Source of the DNA: Bacilli bacterium
GTDB lineage: Bacteria; Bacillota; Bacilli; Alicyclobacillales; SLC66
Assembly: GCA_013044175.1 (NCBI GenBank)
Contig: JABEUY010000061.1
Location: 1-37,971 of the forward strand
Length of the DNA: 37,971 nt
Direction of reading: 5' to 3'
Below the pieces are notes generated by a model. That model ran no database searches, was not told where the DNA came from, and saw nothing but the letters and a program-made list of their open reading frames with translations. The position numbers were made by a program, and so were the translations under genes. The first letter of the stretch is position 1, and every line of letters starts with the position of its first letter. Below are positions 16,890 through 26,134 of this stretch, one piece after another.

Positions 16890-16905
16890 AACTACTTTCG
16901 ATCGA

Positions 16906-17859
16906 TCAAACGGTGACCGAATCTTCGTGTACGCCAACTTCTTCAAGGAATTTCTCCACATCAAGTGCCGCCTTACATCCAGAACCAGCCGCCGTGATCG
17001 CCTGGCGATAACGCGAATCCATCACGTCGCCACAAGCGAATACGCCTTCCACATTGGTCGCGGACGTCACGCCGATCGTCTTCACATAACCGACAGGATC
17101 GAGATCGATCTGCCCTTTCAAAAACGCGGTGTTTGGCAAATGGCCGATCGCGACGAAAATCCCATCCGTTTCAAGCGTCTTCTTCTCTCCGCTCGTAGCA
17201 TCAGCGACAAGAAGGCCTGTCACTTTTTGTCCATCATGCTGCACCAATTCAGGCACCATGCCCAGTTCAAAGCGAATCTTTGGATTGTTGCGGGCGCGTT
17301 CTTGCATCACTTTCGAGGCACGAAGTTCATGGCGACGATGCACGAGCACGACTTCCGTAGCGAATTTCGTCAAGAAAGTCGCTTCTTCCATCGCCGAATC
17401 GCCACCGCCGACGACGATGATTTTTTTACCGCGAAAGAAAAAGCCGTCACACGTCGCACAAGTGGATACACCGCGACCAGTCATCTCGATTTCATTTTCG
17501 ATGCCAAGACGTTTGGAAGAAGCGCCTGTCGATAAGATGATGCTTTCGGTTTCGTAGACATCCGTATCATTGACGGTAACTTTGAAGGGGCGCTTCGACA
17601 GATCGACATCCGTAACCCAACCCGTTTCAAATTGAGCACCAAAGCGTTCTGCTTGCGCACGCATATTCGCCATCAATTCAGGCCCCATTACACCTTCTGG
17701 AAAACCAGGAAAATTCTCAACATCGGTGGTCAGTGTCAATTGACCGCCTGGTTCATTACCTTCAATAACGAGCGGTGCGAGATTCGCGCGTGCTGCATAG
17801 ATCGCTGCCGTTAGCCCTGCCGGTCCTGTACCTAAGATCATTACACGTTGCTTCTTCAT
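16906..17859 (-). CDS. trxB: TrxB, thioredoxin-disulfide reductase
   Basis: This 317-residue low-molecular-weight flavoprotein reduces thioredoxin with NADPH. It has the FAD motif GTGPAGLTAAIYAARA, the redox-active CATC pair in STCATCDGFF, the NADPH fold GGGDSAMEEATFL, and the C-terminal FAD segment GVFACGDV. I placed the start at the ATG 17859, giving the usual MKKQRVMILG opening. An in-frame ATG at 17877 would add six residues and cannot be excluded. It is monocistronic, opposite to kdpE, and closed by its own terminator. Confidence 0.96.
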   Translation of the reverse strand: MKKQRVMILGTGPAGLTAAIYAARANLAPLVIEGNEPGGQLTLTTDVENFPGFPEGVMGPELMANMRAQAERFGAQFETGWVTDVDLSKRPFKVTVNDTDVYETESIILSTGASSKRLGIENEIEMTGRGVSTCATCDGFFFRGKKIIVVGGGDSAMEEATFLTKFATEVVLVHRRHELRASKVMQERARNNPKIRFELGMVPELVQHDGQKVTGLLVADATSGEKKTLETDGIFVAIGHLPNTAFLKGQIDLDPVGYVKTIGVTSATNVEGVFACGDVMDSRYRQAITAAGSGCKAALDVEKFLEEVGVHEDSVTV

Positions 17860-17943
17860 GGCCCCATCATCCCTCATTCATATTCTTTCTAAACTATCAT
17901 CATCTTAGTACAATGAAGTCGACAGATCAAACGACAAATCTGG

Positions 17944-17997
17944 TATACTATGCCTGTGTTCGCTATAAGCAAATCAAAAACGGGGGGATTTTTTTTG
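17944..17997 (+). promoter_or_regulatory. Promoter and start region of the membrane protein gene
   Basis: A consensus-like -10, TATACT (17944-17949), directly abuts an in-frame ATG at 17950, so that ATG would lie upstream of or at the transcription start. GGGGGG (17982-17987) is the ribosome site for a TTG at 17995-17997, 7 bases away. A weak -35, TCGACA, is at 17919-17924. The spacer before the TTG is a run of eight T residues. Confidence 0.55.
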
Positions 17998-18903
17998 CAT
18001 AAGCCTTTAGAACCAAGAACGGTCGGCACAATTCTTGATGATACTTTTCGCCAATTTCGTATCTTTTTTGTCCCTGCCTTAGTAATCAGTATCACATTAT
18101 ATGGTCTCTATAACCTTCTCGAAGCTTTGATTTTTAGCTTCTTACCTTCTTCGAACTTCTATCAATCGATCATGGCTACACTTCTTCATGCCAAACAAGC
18201 TGCTTTACCAGCAACTACACCCTCTTCGCACGAAGTGGTTAGCGTTGTGATCGGCTCTACGCTCATAGCCCTGCTCTCACTGATCGCGATCAACACGATT
18301 TATCCTCTCATGCAAACCGTCTATGCTTTAATGATCAAAGATCATTTCGAAGAAAAACCAAAAGAGACTAACCTATTTACCTATCTTACACGTGCTTTGC
18401 CGTATTGGGGACGGTATGTTTCCACCTATTGGTTGTTGCTTGGTCTCAGTGCACTCGCCATCGTCATCCTCATGATCATCGGTATCATACTCGGTATTCT
18501 TTTTGCTGCCATCGGTCATAGTAGTGCATCCGTTTTTGGGATCTTAATCGTCATCGTATTCACGATCGCTGCCATGGTCGCCATCGTGTTTTTCTTGATT
18601 CGACTCTCGATGACACAGCTAACTATCGTTCTTGAAGAACGCAAAAATTGGTCTGCCATCAAACGATCCTTTTTCTTGACCCGTAAAGCATTTTGGCGAA
18701 TTTTTTTAATCTCAGTTATCGCCGCCTCCGTGATCTCAGCAATTTCTTCAGGTCTTATTTTCGCTATCCAAATCATCCCTTCCACAGCTTTAAGCGAATT
18801 TATCAGCTCAATGATTCAGCTTGTCTGGATGCCAATCCTACCTTTTCTCATGATCAATCTTTATTTCGATCAAAAAACGCGTCGTGAACCATCTCACCAA
18901 TAA
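17995..18903 (+). CDS. Polytopic membrane protein of unknown function
   Basis: This protein has 302 residues from the TTG start. It opens with a short soluble segment, PLEPRTVGTILDDTFRQFR, then about six membrane helices. An extracytoplasmic-looking loop rich in Ser, Thr and Ala follows the first helix. A middle segment reads WSAIKRSFFLTRKAFWRIF, an amphipathic basic stretch before the last helices. The arrangement is like the membrane domain of glycerophosphodiester-phosphodiesterase-associated proteins and other DUF-type bacillus proteins (start motif with a conserved helix, then repeated 'L..S..L.....W' helices). I cannot name a function. It is monocistronic and followed by a hairpin. Confidence 0.8.
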   Translation: MHKPLEPRTVGTILDDTFRQFRIFFVPALVISITLYGLYNLLEALIFSFLPSSNFYQSIMATLLHAKQAALPATTPSSHEVVSVVIGSTLIALLSLIAINTIYPLMQTVYALMIKDHFEEKPKETNLFTYLTRALPYWGRYVSTYWLLLGLSALAIVILMIIGIILGILFAAIGHSSASVFGILIVIVFTIAAMVAIVFFLIRLSMTQLTIVLEERKNWSAIKRSFFLTRKAFWRIFLISVIAASVISAISSGLIFAIQIIPSTALSEFISSMIQLVWMPILPFLMINLYFDQKTRREPSHQ

Positions 18904-18909
18904 AAGCAA

Positions 18910-18933
18910 AATGCGCTCTAAAAAGAGCGCATT
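18910..18933. terminator. Hairpin between convergent genes
   Basis: A perfect 10-bp stem (18910-18919 and 18924-18933) with a 4-base loop. On the minus strand it is followed by TTTGCTTTTA, suited to terminating the HD-GYP gene; on the plus strand there is no T-run. The following 85 bases up to 19018 show nothing else I can support. Confidence 0.65.
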
Positions 18934-19018
18934 GAACTATCGTGAATGTTCAAGAGCAGTCCAAGTTTCACGGTACGTTTTTATAAAATAATCTTCTCTT
19001 ATCATCGATCATGTTTCC

Positions 19019-20125
19019 TCACTCTATACCTTCAAGGACAGAAACACTTGAAGAACGGATGATAGTCACATTCAGTTGTTTCATGAGGTCAACTTCTCGC
19101 GGTGACACTGAGGTGCCGTTGGCTAACCGAATGATACGTACAGTAGGTCTTGCGGGCATATCCGTGTCGATATTCGAGATGATACCGACTGAACCATCAC
19201 TTAATGTCACTTCCGTACCGATCGGATAGGGAACAACTCGTTTACCAAATAATTGGACAAGATGAAAATCAAATTCGCTGCCTGCACGACTAAATAAATA
19301 CTCCATGACATCACCTGGCGGCACGCCCTCACGATACGGGCGATGCATGACCATCGCATCATACACGTCTGCGATTGCGACGATTTTCGAGAGATAATGG
19401 ATCTGCTCGCCTGTGATTCCGCGGGGATAACCGCTTCCATTGATGCGTTCATGATGTTCATGCGCACAGCGCGACACGATGACAGAAAACTCGTGTTGTT
19501 GTTTCAAGATTCGATATCCGATTGCCGCATGATCTTTCATTTGCCGATATTCATCTGGGGTAAGTGGACCTCGCTTCGTTAAGATCGAAGCAGGAATAAG
19601 CGTTTTGCCAATATCATGACATAACGCACCAATCGCTAAGTCCATCAACATCGTCTCACTTAAACCAAGCGCAACACCTATAATCAACGAATAAATCGTC
19701 ACGTTAACAGAATGTACATACGTACCATTATCATAACCCGCAAGTGAAGCCATATTTTCTTTGATGATTTGCGTACCTCGCATCACTTCAAGCAAGGAGC
19801 GCACTTGAAGACGCATCGACTTAGCAAAGGACGCACTAAAAGAAACCCTCTTAAAACTCACTTGAGAGCGTAGTCGCGACCATTCTTCTTCTAGGGTCTT
19901 TTGTACCTGCACACGCAGTTCTTGGGGTATGACCTCATGAACAAGGATGCCCTCAGAAATTTCATCCTCAATCGTGATCACGGCCATGTGATTACGCAGT
20001 CGATGAATATGATATTCCGAAAGTTTTACGCCAGCTTGTAGCAATACACGTCCTTTGTCATCGTAAACAGAACGCGCCAACTGCATACCTGGACGCGCTA
20101 AGGTAACCGAGATCTGTCGTGCCAA
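19019..20125 (-). CDS. HD-GYP domain protein, probable c-di-GMP phosphodiesterase
   Basis: This 368-residue protein has a variable N-terminal region (1-110) and an HD-GYP domain (about 115-290). The metal site begins with His138, then His170-Asp171 in CHDIGK, and HEHHERINGSGYP (222-234) with the GYP signature, which supports hydrolysis of c-di-GMP. The C-terminal 70 residues form a small beta-rich tail with repeated 'GTxVxLSDGSVG' character, often seen in bacillus HD-GYP proteins. The start is a TTG at 20125 with AGGGG about 8 bases upstream. It follows the PAS kinase gene by 67 bases on the same strand and may be co-regulated. Confidence 0.9.
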   Translation of the reverse strand: MARQISVTLARPGMQLARSVYDDKGRVLLQAGVKLSEYHIHRLRNHMAVITIEDEISEGILVHEVIPQELRVQVQKTLEEEWSRLRSQVSFKRVSFSASFAKSMRLQVRSLLEVMRGTQIIKENMASLAGYDNGTYVHSVNVTIYSLIIGVALGLSETMLMDLAIGALCHDIGKTLIPASILTKRGPLTPDEYRQMKDHAAIGYRILKQQHEFSVIVSRCAHEHHERINGSGYPRGITGEQIHYLSKIVAIADVYDAMVMHRPYREGVPPGDVMEYLFSRAGSEFDFHLVQLFGKRVVPYPIGTEVTLSDGSVGIISNIDTDMPARPTVRIIRLANGTSVSPREVDLMKQLNVTIIRSSSVSVLEGIE

Positions 20126-20192
20126 AAAATCAACCCCTACACAAACGATGATATGGACAGAAAACCATTACCATCATACCATGATTTATTTC

Positions 20193-21641
20193 TTACGTGT
20201 CAGCATCTTGACGAGTTTTCATCGCTTGCAATTTCTCTTTATCAGGAAGACAGATTCGAAATTTTGTACCCTTTTTCACGGTTGAATCCACCTCAATTCG
20301 ACCCTGATGGGCTTGTATGATCGAGTACGATACGCTTAATCCAAGCCCTGTCCCTCCTTTTTTCGTCGAAAAAAAAGGAATTCCAAGACGATCGATATCC
20401 TCCCTTTTCATCCCATCACCTTGATCGATCACTTCCACGTAGCCTTCATGCGACAAATAATCCTTACCCACGATCACGGTAACGATACCCGCATGGAAAG
20501 AAGCTTCAATCGCATTTTTTATGATATTATGTAAAACTTGTTTGATCTGATTTTCATCAAAAAGCATCCTATGCGCTTCCTGCGTACCTTCAACTACAAC
20601 TTCGACACGAACGTTTTTTTCCTTTGCAATAAATTCTAACGAAGTCACCACGTCGTTGACAACTTCAGATAAGGAAGATTCGATGACATTGATCGGACGC
20701 ATTCTCGATAATTGTAAAAAATCAACGAGTAAATGATTCGCACGTTTTACTTCATCGATGACAATATGCACATAACGAAGCAACACTGGGTCATCTTGTA
20801 ATCGATCTGCGATCAGTTGCACAAAGCCTTGAATCGAAGTTAATGGATTTCGAATCTCATGAGCCATGCCTGCCGCCATCGTCCCTACGATCGACAATTT
20901 ATCCTTCTCACGCAGCTTTTTCTCAGCAACCCGCAATTCAGCAACTGATTTTGAAAAATTTTGTTCTAAGCGCTTGATTGGCGTGATATCTCGTAGAAAA
21001 CACAGCACTGCGAAGAGTTGCGCTTGATCATCCATGATTGGCGCCATAGCGAGTCGGACATCGAGCATTCTACCATCTCGACGAGATCGACTCGTCTCGA
21101 TGCTAGGCATCGTAATACCTGCTTGCAGCAAGGATAAACAATCATGCCATTGTTCTTTTAGGGATTCAGGAATAAAGGAAGTTGAGGCGTGCGTAATCTC
21201 ATCGGCTGTCCAGTCAAACATTCTCTCAAACGCCGCATTGACGATAAGAATACTACCATCAAGGCGGTGCACGCACATCGCTTCCACATTATCCATCAAG
21301 ATGGCATCCATATCGATGGAGCCACCTAGAGAAGGCAAATAAACAAGTTTTTCTTGTTGCATAGAAGATTTATCATAAATCTTAACTTGAGAGACAATTT
21401 GGTCACTAAACCGAATCGGACTAGTTACTATCAACACATCTTTGATCAACCCATTTGTAACCAGTGAACTCGATACGATAATCGCATCCTTTTGCCATAT
21501 GGCATGCGTAATATCGGGAAAAAGAGTGGTCAGCGCTACGTCTGGCCAGGGGCCGAAATCCCATCTCAATACGTCAAGAATTACATCGTCCTTGTAAAGA
21601 AGAATGCCGATAAGCTTATTTTTCATCGTGTTTCCGATCAA
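20193..21641 (-). CDS. PAS-domain histidine kinase, sporulation-kinase type
   Basis: This 482-residue soluble kinase has an unassigned N-terminal region (1-110) and one PAS domain (about 112-225). A short coiled linker leads to HisKA with His261 in MAAGMAHEIRNPLTSIQGF, the form seen in Kin-type sporulation and related kinases. The ATPase domain shows HNIIKNAIEA (371-380), DQGDGM and GGTGLGLS (429-436). No membrane helix and no adjacent response regulator are present, so it is an orphan. A role in a Spo0F-type phosphorelay is inference. The start chosen is a TTG at 21641 with AAGGGG nine bases before; an ATG at 21626 has a poorer ribosome site. Confidence 0.88.
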   Translation of the reverse strand: MIGNTMKNKLIGILLYKDDVILDVLRWDFGPWPDVALTTLFPDITHAIWQKDAIIVSSSLVTNGLIKDVLIVTSPIRFSDQIVSQVKIYDKSSMQQEKLVYLPSLGGSIDMDAILMDNVEAMCVHRLDGSILIVNAAFERMFDWTADEITHASTSFIPESLKEQWHDCLSLLQAGITMPSIETSRSRRDGRMLDVRLAMAPIMDDQAQLFAVLCFLRDITPIKRLEQNFSKSVAELRVAEKKLREKDKLSIVGTMAAGMAHEIRNPLTSIQGFVQLIADRLQDDPVLLRYVHIVIDEVKRANHLLVDFLQLSRMRPINVIESSLSEVVNDVVTSLEFIAKEKNVRVEVVVEGTQEAHRMLFDENQIKQVLHNIIKNAIEASFHAGIVTVIVGKDYLSHEGYVEVIDQGDGMKREDIDRLGIPFFSTKKGGTGLGLSVSYSIIQAHQGRIEVDSTVKKGTKFRICLPDKEKLQAMKTRQDADT

Positions 21642-21672
21642 CGAACGTTACCCCTTCACCTTACTGCTACGA

Positions 21673-22383
21673 TCATCCACGTTCAAGCGGTGCACTATGC
21701 CCAAACTTTAAAGCAGGCACATCAGCAGGTGCTGCCCACTGCACAGCATTACTCAAGATTTTTTGCACGGTCTTATCATGATACGTCGGATACGTTTCAT
21801 GTCCTGGTCGAAAATAGAATATCTTACCGAGTCCACGGCGGTATGTAATACCACTGCGAAATACTTCGCCACCTTGGAACCAACTGATCAAAACGACTTC
21901 ATCCGGTGTAGGAATATCAAAAAATTCACCGTACATCTCTTCATGCTTCAATTCAATCGGACTTTCAATGCCCGCCACGATCGGGTGTGAGGGATCGACT
22001 ACCCATAACCTTTCCATTTCTCCATCTTCTCGCCATTTCAGATCGCATGATGTACCCATTAATCGTTTGAACACTTTTGAAAAATGGCCGGAATGAAGAA
22101 CGATTAGTCCCATACCTGCTAATACTCGTTCCACGACGCGTTCCACGATACGATCTTCGACGATATCATGCGCCTGATGCCCCCACCAAATCAGGACATC
22201 CGTCTCGGCTAGGATTTCCTTCGTCAATCCATGTTCCTGTTCATCAAGCGTAGCCGTACGCACTTCATGACCGATTGCTCGAAGAGGTTCTGCGATAGCA
22301 CCATGGATACCATGAGGATACAAGGTAGCTACCTTAACATCAGATTGTTCATGGCGAAACTCATTCCACACCGTGATTTTCAA
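21673..22383 (-). CDS. ThuA-like family protein
   Basis: This 236-residue protein has the ThuA (trehalose-utilisation) glutamine-amidotransferase-like fold. It shows VWNEFRHE, the strand-loop [23 protein letters not shown] at the nucleophile-elbow position, HPIVAGIE, and the conserved end [14 protein letters not shown]. The usual catalytic cysteine of class I amidotransferases is replaced by Ser in LHSGH, normal for this family. The substrate is unknown; relatives act in sugar or hydroxyectoine metabolism. The start is a TTG at 22383 with AGAGG nine bases upstream. The PAS kinase gene follows after 31 bases, so the two are likely co-transcribed. Confidence 0.88.
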   Translation of the reverse strand: MKITVWNEFRHEQSDVKVATLYPHGIHGAIAEPLRAIGHEVRTATLDEQEHGLTKEILAETDVLIWWGHQAHDIVEDRIVERVVERVLAGMGLIVLHSGHFSKVFKRLMGTSCDLKWREDGEMERLWVVDPSHPIVAGIESPIELKHEEMYGEFFDIPTPDEVVLISWFQGGEVFRSGITYRRGLGKIFYFRPGHETYPTYHDKTVQKILSNAVQWAAPADVPALKFGHSAPLERG

Positions 22384-22419
22384 AAGTCATAACCTCTTTT
22401 CAAGTAAATGCTTCTTGCG

Positions 22420-22455
22420 AAAAAAAATGGCCACGCCAAAATCTTGGCATGGCCA
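22420..22455 (-). terminator. Terminator of the fixABCX operon
   Basis: A 12-bp stem (22428-22439 and 22444-22455) with a 4-base loop contains one G-U pair in the minus-strand RNA. It is followed on the minus strand by eight T residues (22427-22420). It separates fixX from the thuA-like gene. Confidence 0.9.
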
Positions 22456-22464
22456 CGCTTCGCA

Positions 22465-22749
22465 TTATCCCATTTTATACGTAATCCCATACCCGCCAGT
22501 CGGATATACCCATTCGATGTTGTAATCTGGGCAACCGATTCGGCAGGTTCCACATTCGATACAATTTTCATAAGCAACCGAAGTTTTCTTCTGATCCGAA
22601 TGCCATTCGTACACATCAGCAGGGCAGAAGAAGTTGCACTCTTTCGTTTTACAAGACAGGCAAGTTTCTTGGTTTTTAATGATTAGATGCGATTGATCCG
22701 CCACTTTATAACGGATCGAAAAGAGACGTTCTTCGATACTCTGACTCAT
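22465..22749 (-). CDS. fixX: FixX, ferredoxin-like partner of the ETF-quinone oxidoreductase
   Basis: This 94-residue ferredoxin-like protein has two cysteine clusters: CLSCKTKECNFFCP (residues 30-43) and CIECGTCRIGCP, the latter a full CxxCxxCxxxCP for a [4Fe-4S] centre. The first cluster is degenerate in spacing, as is usual for FixX. It passes electrons between FixAB and FixC. The start ATG overlaps the fixC stop as ATGA. It is the last gene before the operon terminator. Confidence 0.95.
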   Translation of the reverse strand: MSQSIEERLFSIRYKVADQSHLIIKNQETCLSCKTKECNFFCPADVYEWHSDQKKTSVAYENCIECGTCRIGCPDYNIEWVYPTGGYGITYKMG

Positions 22750-24059
22750 CCGTTAATCGCCCTCCATCCTTTTAAGCCAAGTCGCAAGAGTTCCATGTTG
22801 CCACCAGCAGCACTCTTAAGCGTACGAACAGCTTTTCTTTGTTTTTCTTTCTTAAAGACGCCGTCGACGAGCAACCATTCGTACGCCGCATCATTAAGCG
22901 CTTGCGGTAAGCTACCAAATAGCGTATCAGAGTTCATTTCTTTAAACAACCCATGAATGCCACGATATTTTTTCAAATCATTATGAATAAACGAGGATTT
23001 CACGCTACGATCGTATTCACCGAGTGCACGGATCGAGTAATCGCCAGCTTGATGCGCTTTTATCGCGATTTCACCCGCAATTTTACCAGAAGCAATCGCT
23101 AAGTTGGTTCCTTCGCGGTGAACAGCATTCACCATTTGCGCTGCATCGCCACAGATCATCCAACCATCACCAGAAAGTGGAGGCATGGAAGTAAAACCGC
23201 CTTCAGGAATCAAATGACCTGAGTATTCTTTAACTTCGCCACCTTGAATCAAACGACGAATCGAAGGATGTTGTTTGATCGAATCGAGCACTTCATACGG
23301 TTTGATTTTTTTCTTTTTCAGATCGTTCACCATGACACCGACACCGAGGGAAATCGTGTCTTGATTGGTGTAGATGAAGCCGAGACCTGCCATCCCGAAC
23401 GTATCCCCGATAAATTCAATCGTACAACCTTCATTATCATCCAAGTTGAAGCGATCTTGAATTTTTTCCTTTGGCAAGGCGATGATTTCTTTTACCGCTA
23501 AGGAGACTTCATCAGGAGCCCATTCTTTATGAACACCAAGAGATTTTCCGAGCAAGGAGTTAACGCCATCCGCCAAGATGACGATATCGCCATACAAATC
23601 GCCATTTTCACGGTCTGTACGAACACCCACCACTTTACCGTTTTGGTGAATCAACTCGGTGACGACCGTTTCATAGATTGGAACCGCGCCAGCTTTTTCC
23701 GCTTTACCTGCTAACCACTGATCGAACTTTACCCGTAAACCAGTAAAACAATTCGGTGGTTCTTTATATTTTTCATTGCGATGACTGAATGTCACCGCTG
23801 ATTCTTTACCAAGAATCCACATGCGTTGCTCGATGATTTGCCTTTCAATTGGTGCTTCTTTCCACCATTCAGGAATCAGTTCTTCGAGCTGTTTGCGGTA
23901 TAATACACCACCAAACACATTTTTCGCACCAGGAAATTCTCCCCGCTCGATGAGGGCTACTTTTAACCCACCGGAAGCCATGGTGTAGGCTGCAGCACTA
24001 CCTGCAGGACCTGCACCAACGACTATCGCGTCAAAACGTTCCTCTGCCAATATCTTCAT
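22746..24059 (-). CDS. fixC: FixC, electron-transfer-flavoprotein:quinone oxidoreductase
   Basis: This 437-residue FAD protein is of the ETF-QO / geranylgeranyl-reductase-like family. It has VVGAGPAGSAAAYTMA near the N-terminus, GAKNVFGGVLY (a FixC signature), and ISGDAAQ-type DGWMICGDAAQMVNA in the FAD-binding C-terminal part. It reduces menaquinone at the membrane with electrons from FixAB through FixX. It starts at 24059, 29 bases after fixB. Confidence 0.96.
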   Translation of the reverse strand: MKILAEERFDAIVVGAGPAGSAAAYTMASGGLKVALIERGEFPGAKNVFGGVLYRKQLEELIPEWWKEAPIERQIIEQRMWILGKESAVTFSHRNEKYKEPPNCFTGLRVKFDQWLAGKAEKAGAVPIYETVVTELIHQNGKVVGVRTDRENGDLYGDIVILADGVNSLLGKSLGVHKEWAPDEVSLAVKEIIALPKEKIQDRFNLDDNEGCTIEFIGDTFGMAGLGFIYTNQDTISLGVGVMVNDLKKKKIKPYEVLDSIKQHPSIRRLIQGGEVKEYSGHLIPEGGFTSMPPLSGDGWMICGDAAQMVNAVHREGTNLAIASGKIAGEIAIKAHQAGDYSIRALGEYDRSVKSSFIHNDLKKYRGIHGLFKEMNSDTLFGSLPQALNDAAYEWLLVDGVFKKEKQRKAVRTLKSAAGGNMELLRLGLKGWRAING

Positions 24060-24088
24060 CCCCGATCGTCACTGTTTAGGTTTTGTGG

Positions 24089-25174
24089 TTAACCGTTCGT
24101 CACCGCACTGGCCACAGCTGCTTGCTTGCCTTTTTTTGCGAGCGCAGCTTTTGTCAAAGCAGGGACGATCTCAAAAAGATCGCCGACGATCCCATAATTT
24201 GCAATCTTGAAAATCGGTGCTTCCGGATCTTTGTTGATCGCGATGATATAATCCGAACTTTGCATCCCGATCGTGTGCTGAATCGCGCCGGAAATTCCAC
24301 AAGCGATATACAATTTAGGATGAACTGTAGAACCGGTTTGACCCACTTGATGATCATGCGTAATCCAGCCAGCTTCAAAAGCTGGCCTCGAAGCACCGAC
24401 AACGCCACCTAAAGCATTCGCCAATTCCTGAAGGATCTTAAACCCTGCAGGACCACCAAGACCACGCCCACCCGATACGATCACTTCAGCATCTTCAAGA
24501 TTAATGCCATGCGTTGATTCGACAAATTCAAGCACTTCAGTCGCAATTTCTTGCTCATCCATCTGAGGTTCAATGCGAATAATTTCGCCGACGCGACTAT
24601 CATCACGTGGTAGTGATTGGAACACGCCAGAACGAGCTGTTGCCATCTGCGGCTTAAATTGCTTACACAAGATGGTCGCTAACATCTTTTCTGAGAAGGC
24701 TGGGCGACTTGCCATCAACAAACGTTCTTCATTGACGTCAAGTTGTGTGCAGTCAGCGGTGAGTCCCGTCGGAAGATGCGTTGCAATCGCTCCCGCAAGA
24801 TCTCTTCCTGTGTAGGTAGCACCGAACAAAACGATCTCAGGTTTGAATTCGCGAATGACATGAAGACAGACTTTACTATAGGGACGGGTACGATAATCTT
24901 TGAGTTCTGGTGAATCACAGATAAAAACTTTATCAGCACCATAATAAATTGCTTCTTTAGCCACTTCTTCAACACCATGGCCAATCACCATCGCCATAAG
25001 CGGTGCATTCAGTTTATCAGCCATCCGTTTTGATTCACCGAGCAGTTGCCAAGATACTTTTTTCGCGCTGCCTTCACGCTGTTCTACGACAACGAGAATG
25101 CCTTGATAATCCGACCAATCGACTTCACCTTCAGGTTGAAGTCCCACTGCCGGTTTCTTCTTTTCTTCTGCCAC
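24089..25174 (-). CDS. fixB: FixB / EtfA, electron transfer flavoprotein alpha subunit
   Basis: This 361-residue subunit binds FAD. The C-terminal signatures are VSGGRGLGGPAGF, GASRPAFEAGW, QVGQTGSTVHPKLYIACGISGAIQH split over the FAD fold, and AINKDPEAPIF. The N-terminal half is the nucleotide-like domain typical of FixB. I placed the start at the GTG 25174 because AGGAGGG lies 6 bases before it; the ATG at 25195 has no ribosome site and overlaps fixA. The fixA stop codon lies inside this AGGAGG region. Confidence 0.95.
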   Translation of the reverse strand: MAEEKKKPAVGLQPEGEVDWSDYQGILVVVEQREGSAKKVSWQLLGESKRMADKLNAPLMAMVIGHGVEEVAKEAIYYGADKVFICDSPELKDYRTRPYSKVCLHVIREFKPEIVLFGATYTGRDLAGAIATHLPTGLTADCTQLDVNEERLLMASRPAFSEKMLATILCKQFKPQMATARSGVFQSLPRDDSRVGEIIRIEPQMDEQEIATEVLEFVESTHGINLEDAEVIVSGGRGLGGPAGFKILQELANALGGVVGASRPAFEAGWITHDHQVGQTGSTVHPKLYIACGISGAIQHTIGMQSSDYIIAINKDPEAPIFKIANYGIVGDLFEIVPALTKAALAKKGKQAAVASAVTNG

Positions 25175-25185
25175 AGTAAGCCCTC

Positions 25186-26019
25186 CTATGCCCAACCGAG
25201 TTTTGCTGGCAATTCTGTCGCATAGAGCGAATCGATCAACTGCTCAGCTAGTACGGCCGTCGATTCCGCTGTCAGCATTTGTGTCTCAACTTTTTTCGGT
25301 TCAGGTACCCATGTTTTTCCAACAATGGTTGGAGAGCCTTTTAAGCCGATTTTAGAACGATCGATGTCTGGGAAATCATTGGTTGTCCAGACGACAGGTT
25401 GATATCGTCCCGCTTTGAGGACACCGGGCAAACCTGCACGACGAGGCTTATTCAACTCGGCTAAAGCAGTGATTAAGACGGGTAATTTCGCTTTAACGCG
25501 CTCTACACCATCTTCGAGATGACGATGAACGATGATTTCTTTTTTAGCTTCATCGAGGTGTTCAACTTTCTCAACGTACGTGAGTTGATCATAATCGAGA
25601 CGACAGGCTACACCTGGACCAACTTGTCCGGTATCACCATCAAGAGTTTGTTTTCCACAAAAAACGATATCAACAGGTCCCCACTCTTGCGCCGCTTTCT
25701 CGACAGCAAGCGCAACGACATAAGACGTCGCCAACGTATCAGCACCTGCAAATGCACGGTCGCTGATCAAAACGCCTTCGTCAGCACCCATGGACACACA
25801 TAATTTCAGTGCCTTATCGGCTGAAGGGGGTCCCATCGTCACCACGGTAACACGGGCACCATATTCATCTTTGATACGCAATGCTTCCTCTAAACCATGT
25901 AAATCATAGAAATTGACGATCGCCGGTACGCCTTGACGAATCAATGTATTGGTTTTGGGGTCAATGCGTATCTCGCGACTATCCGGAACTTGCTTAATAC
26001 ACGCAACGATATGCAACAA
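25186..26019 (-). CDS. fixA: FixA / EtfB, electron transfer flavoprotein beta subunit
   Basis: This 277-residue beta subunit starts at the TTG 26019, with AAAGGAGGT eight bases before; this gives the normal opening LHIVACIKQVPDS. The GTG at 26055 has no ribosome site. Signatures are DLHGLEEALRIKDEYGARVTV split across the fold, VLISDRAFAGADTLATS, and GKQTLDGDTGQVGPGVA. The C-terminal extension (about residue 205 onward) is typical of FixA compared with plain EtfB. Together with FixB it takes electrons from a dehydrogenase or NADH. It is the first gene of the operon. Confidence 0.95.
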   Translation of the reverse strand: MLHIVACIKQVPDSREIRIDPKTNTLIRQGVPAIVNFYDLHGLEEALRIKDEYGARVTVVTMGPPSADKALKLCVSMGADEGVLISDRAFAGADTLATSYVVALAVEKAAQEWGPVDIVFCGKQTLDGDTGQVGPGVACRLDYDQLTYVEKVEHLDEAKKEIIVHRHLEDGVERVKAKLPVLITALAELNKPRRAGLPGVLKAGRYQPVVWTTNDFPDIDRSKIGLKGSPTIVGKTWVPEPKKVETQMLTAESTAVLAEQLIDSLYATELPAKLGWA

Positions 26020-26134
26020 GCGAGATACCTCCTTTGTACTTGAAACTTCTTTCACATAATGATCGACAGGTAAGTTATACTTCTATAAAACTACTCTAGA
26101 TGAAAACGCTCAACAATGCCCATATGAATCAGAA

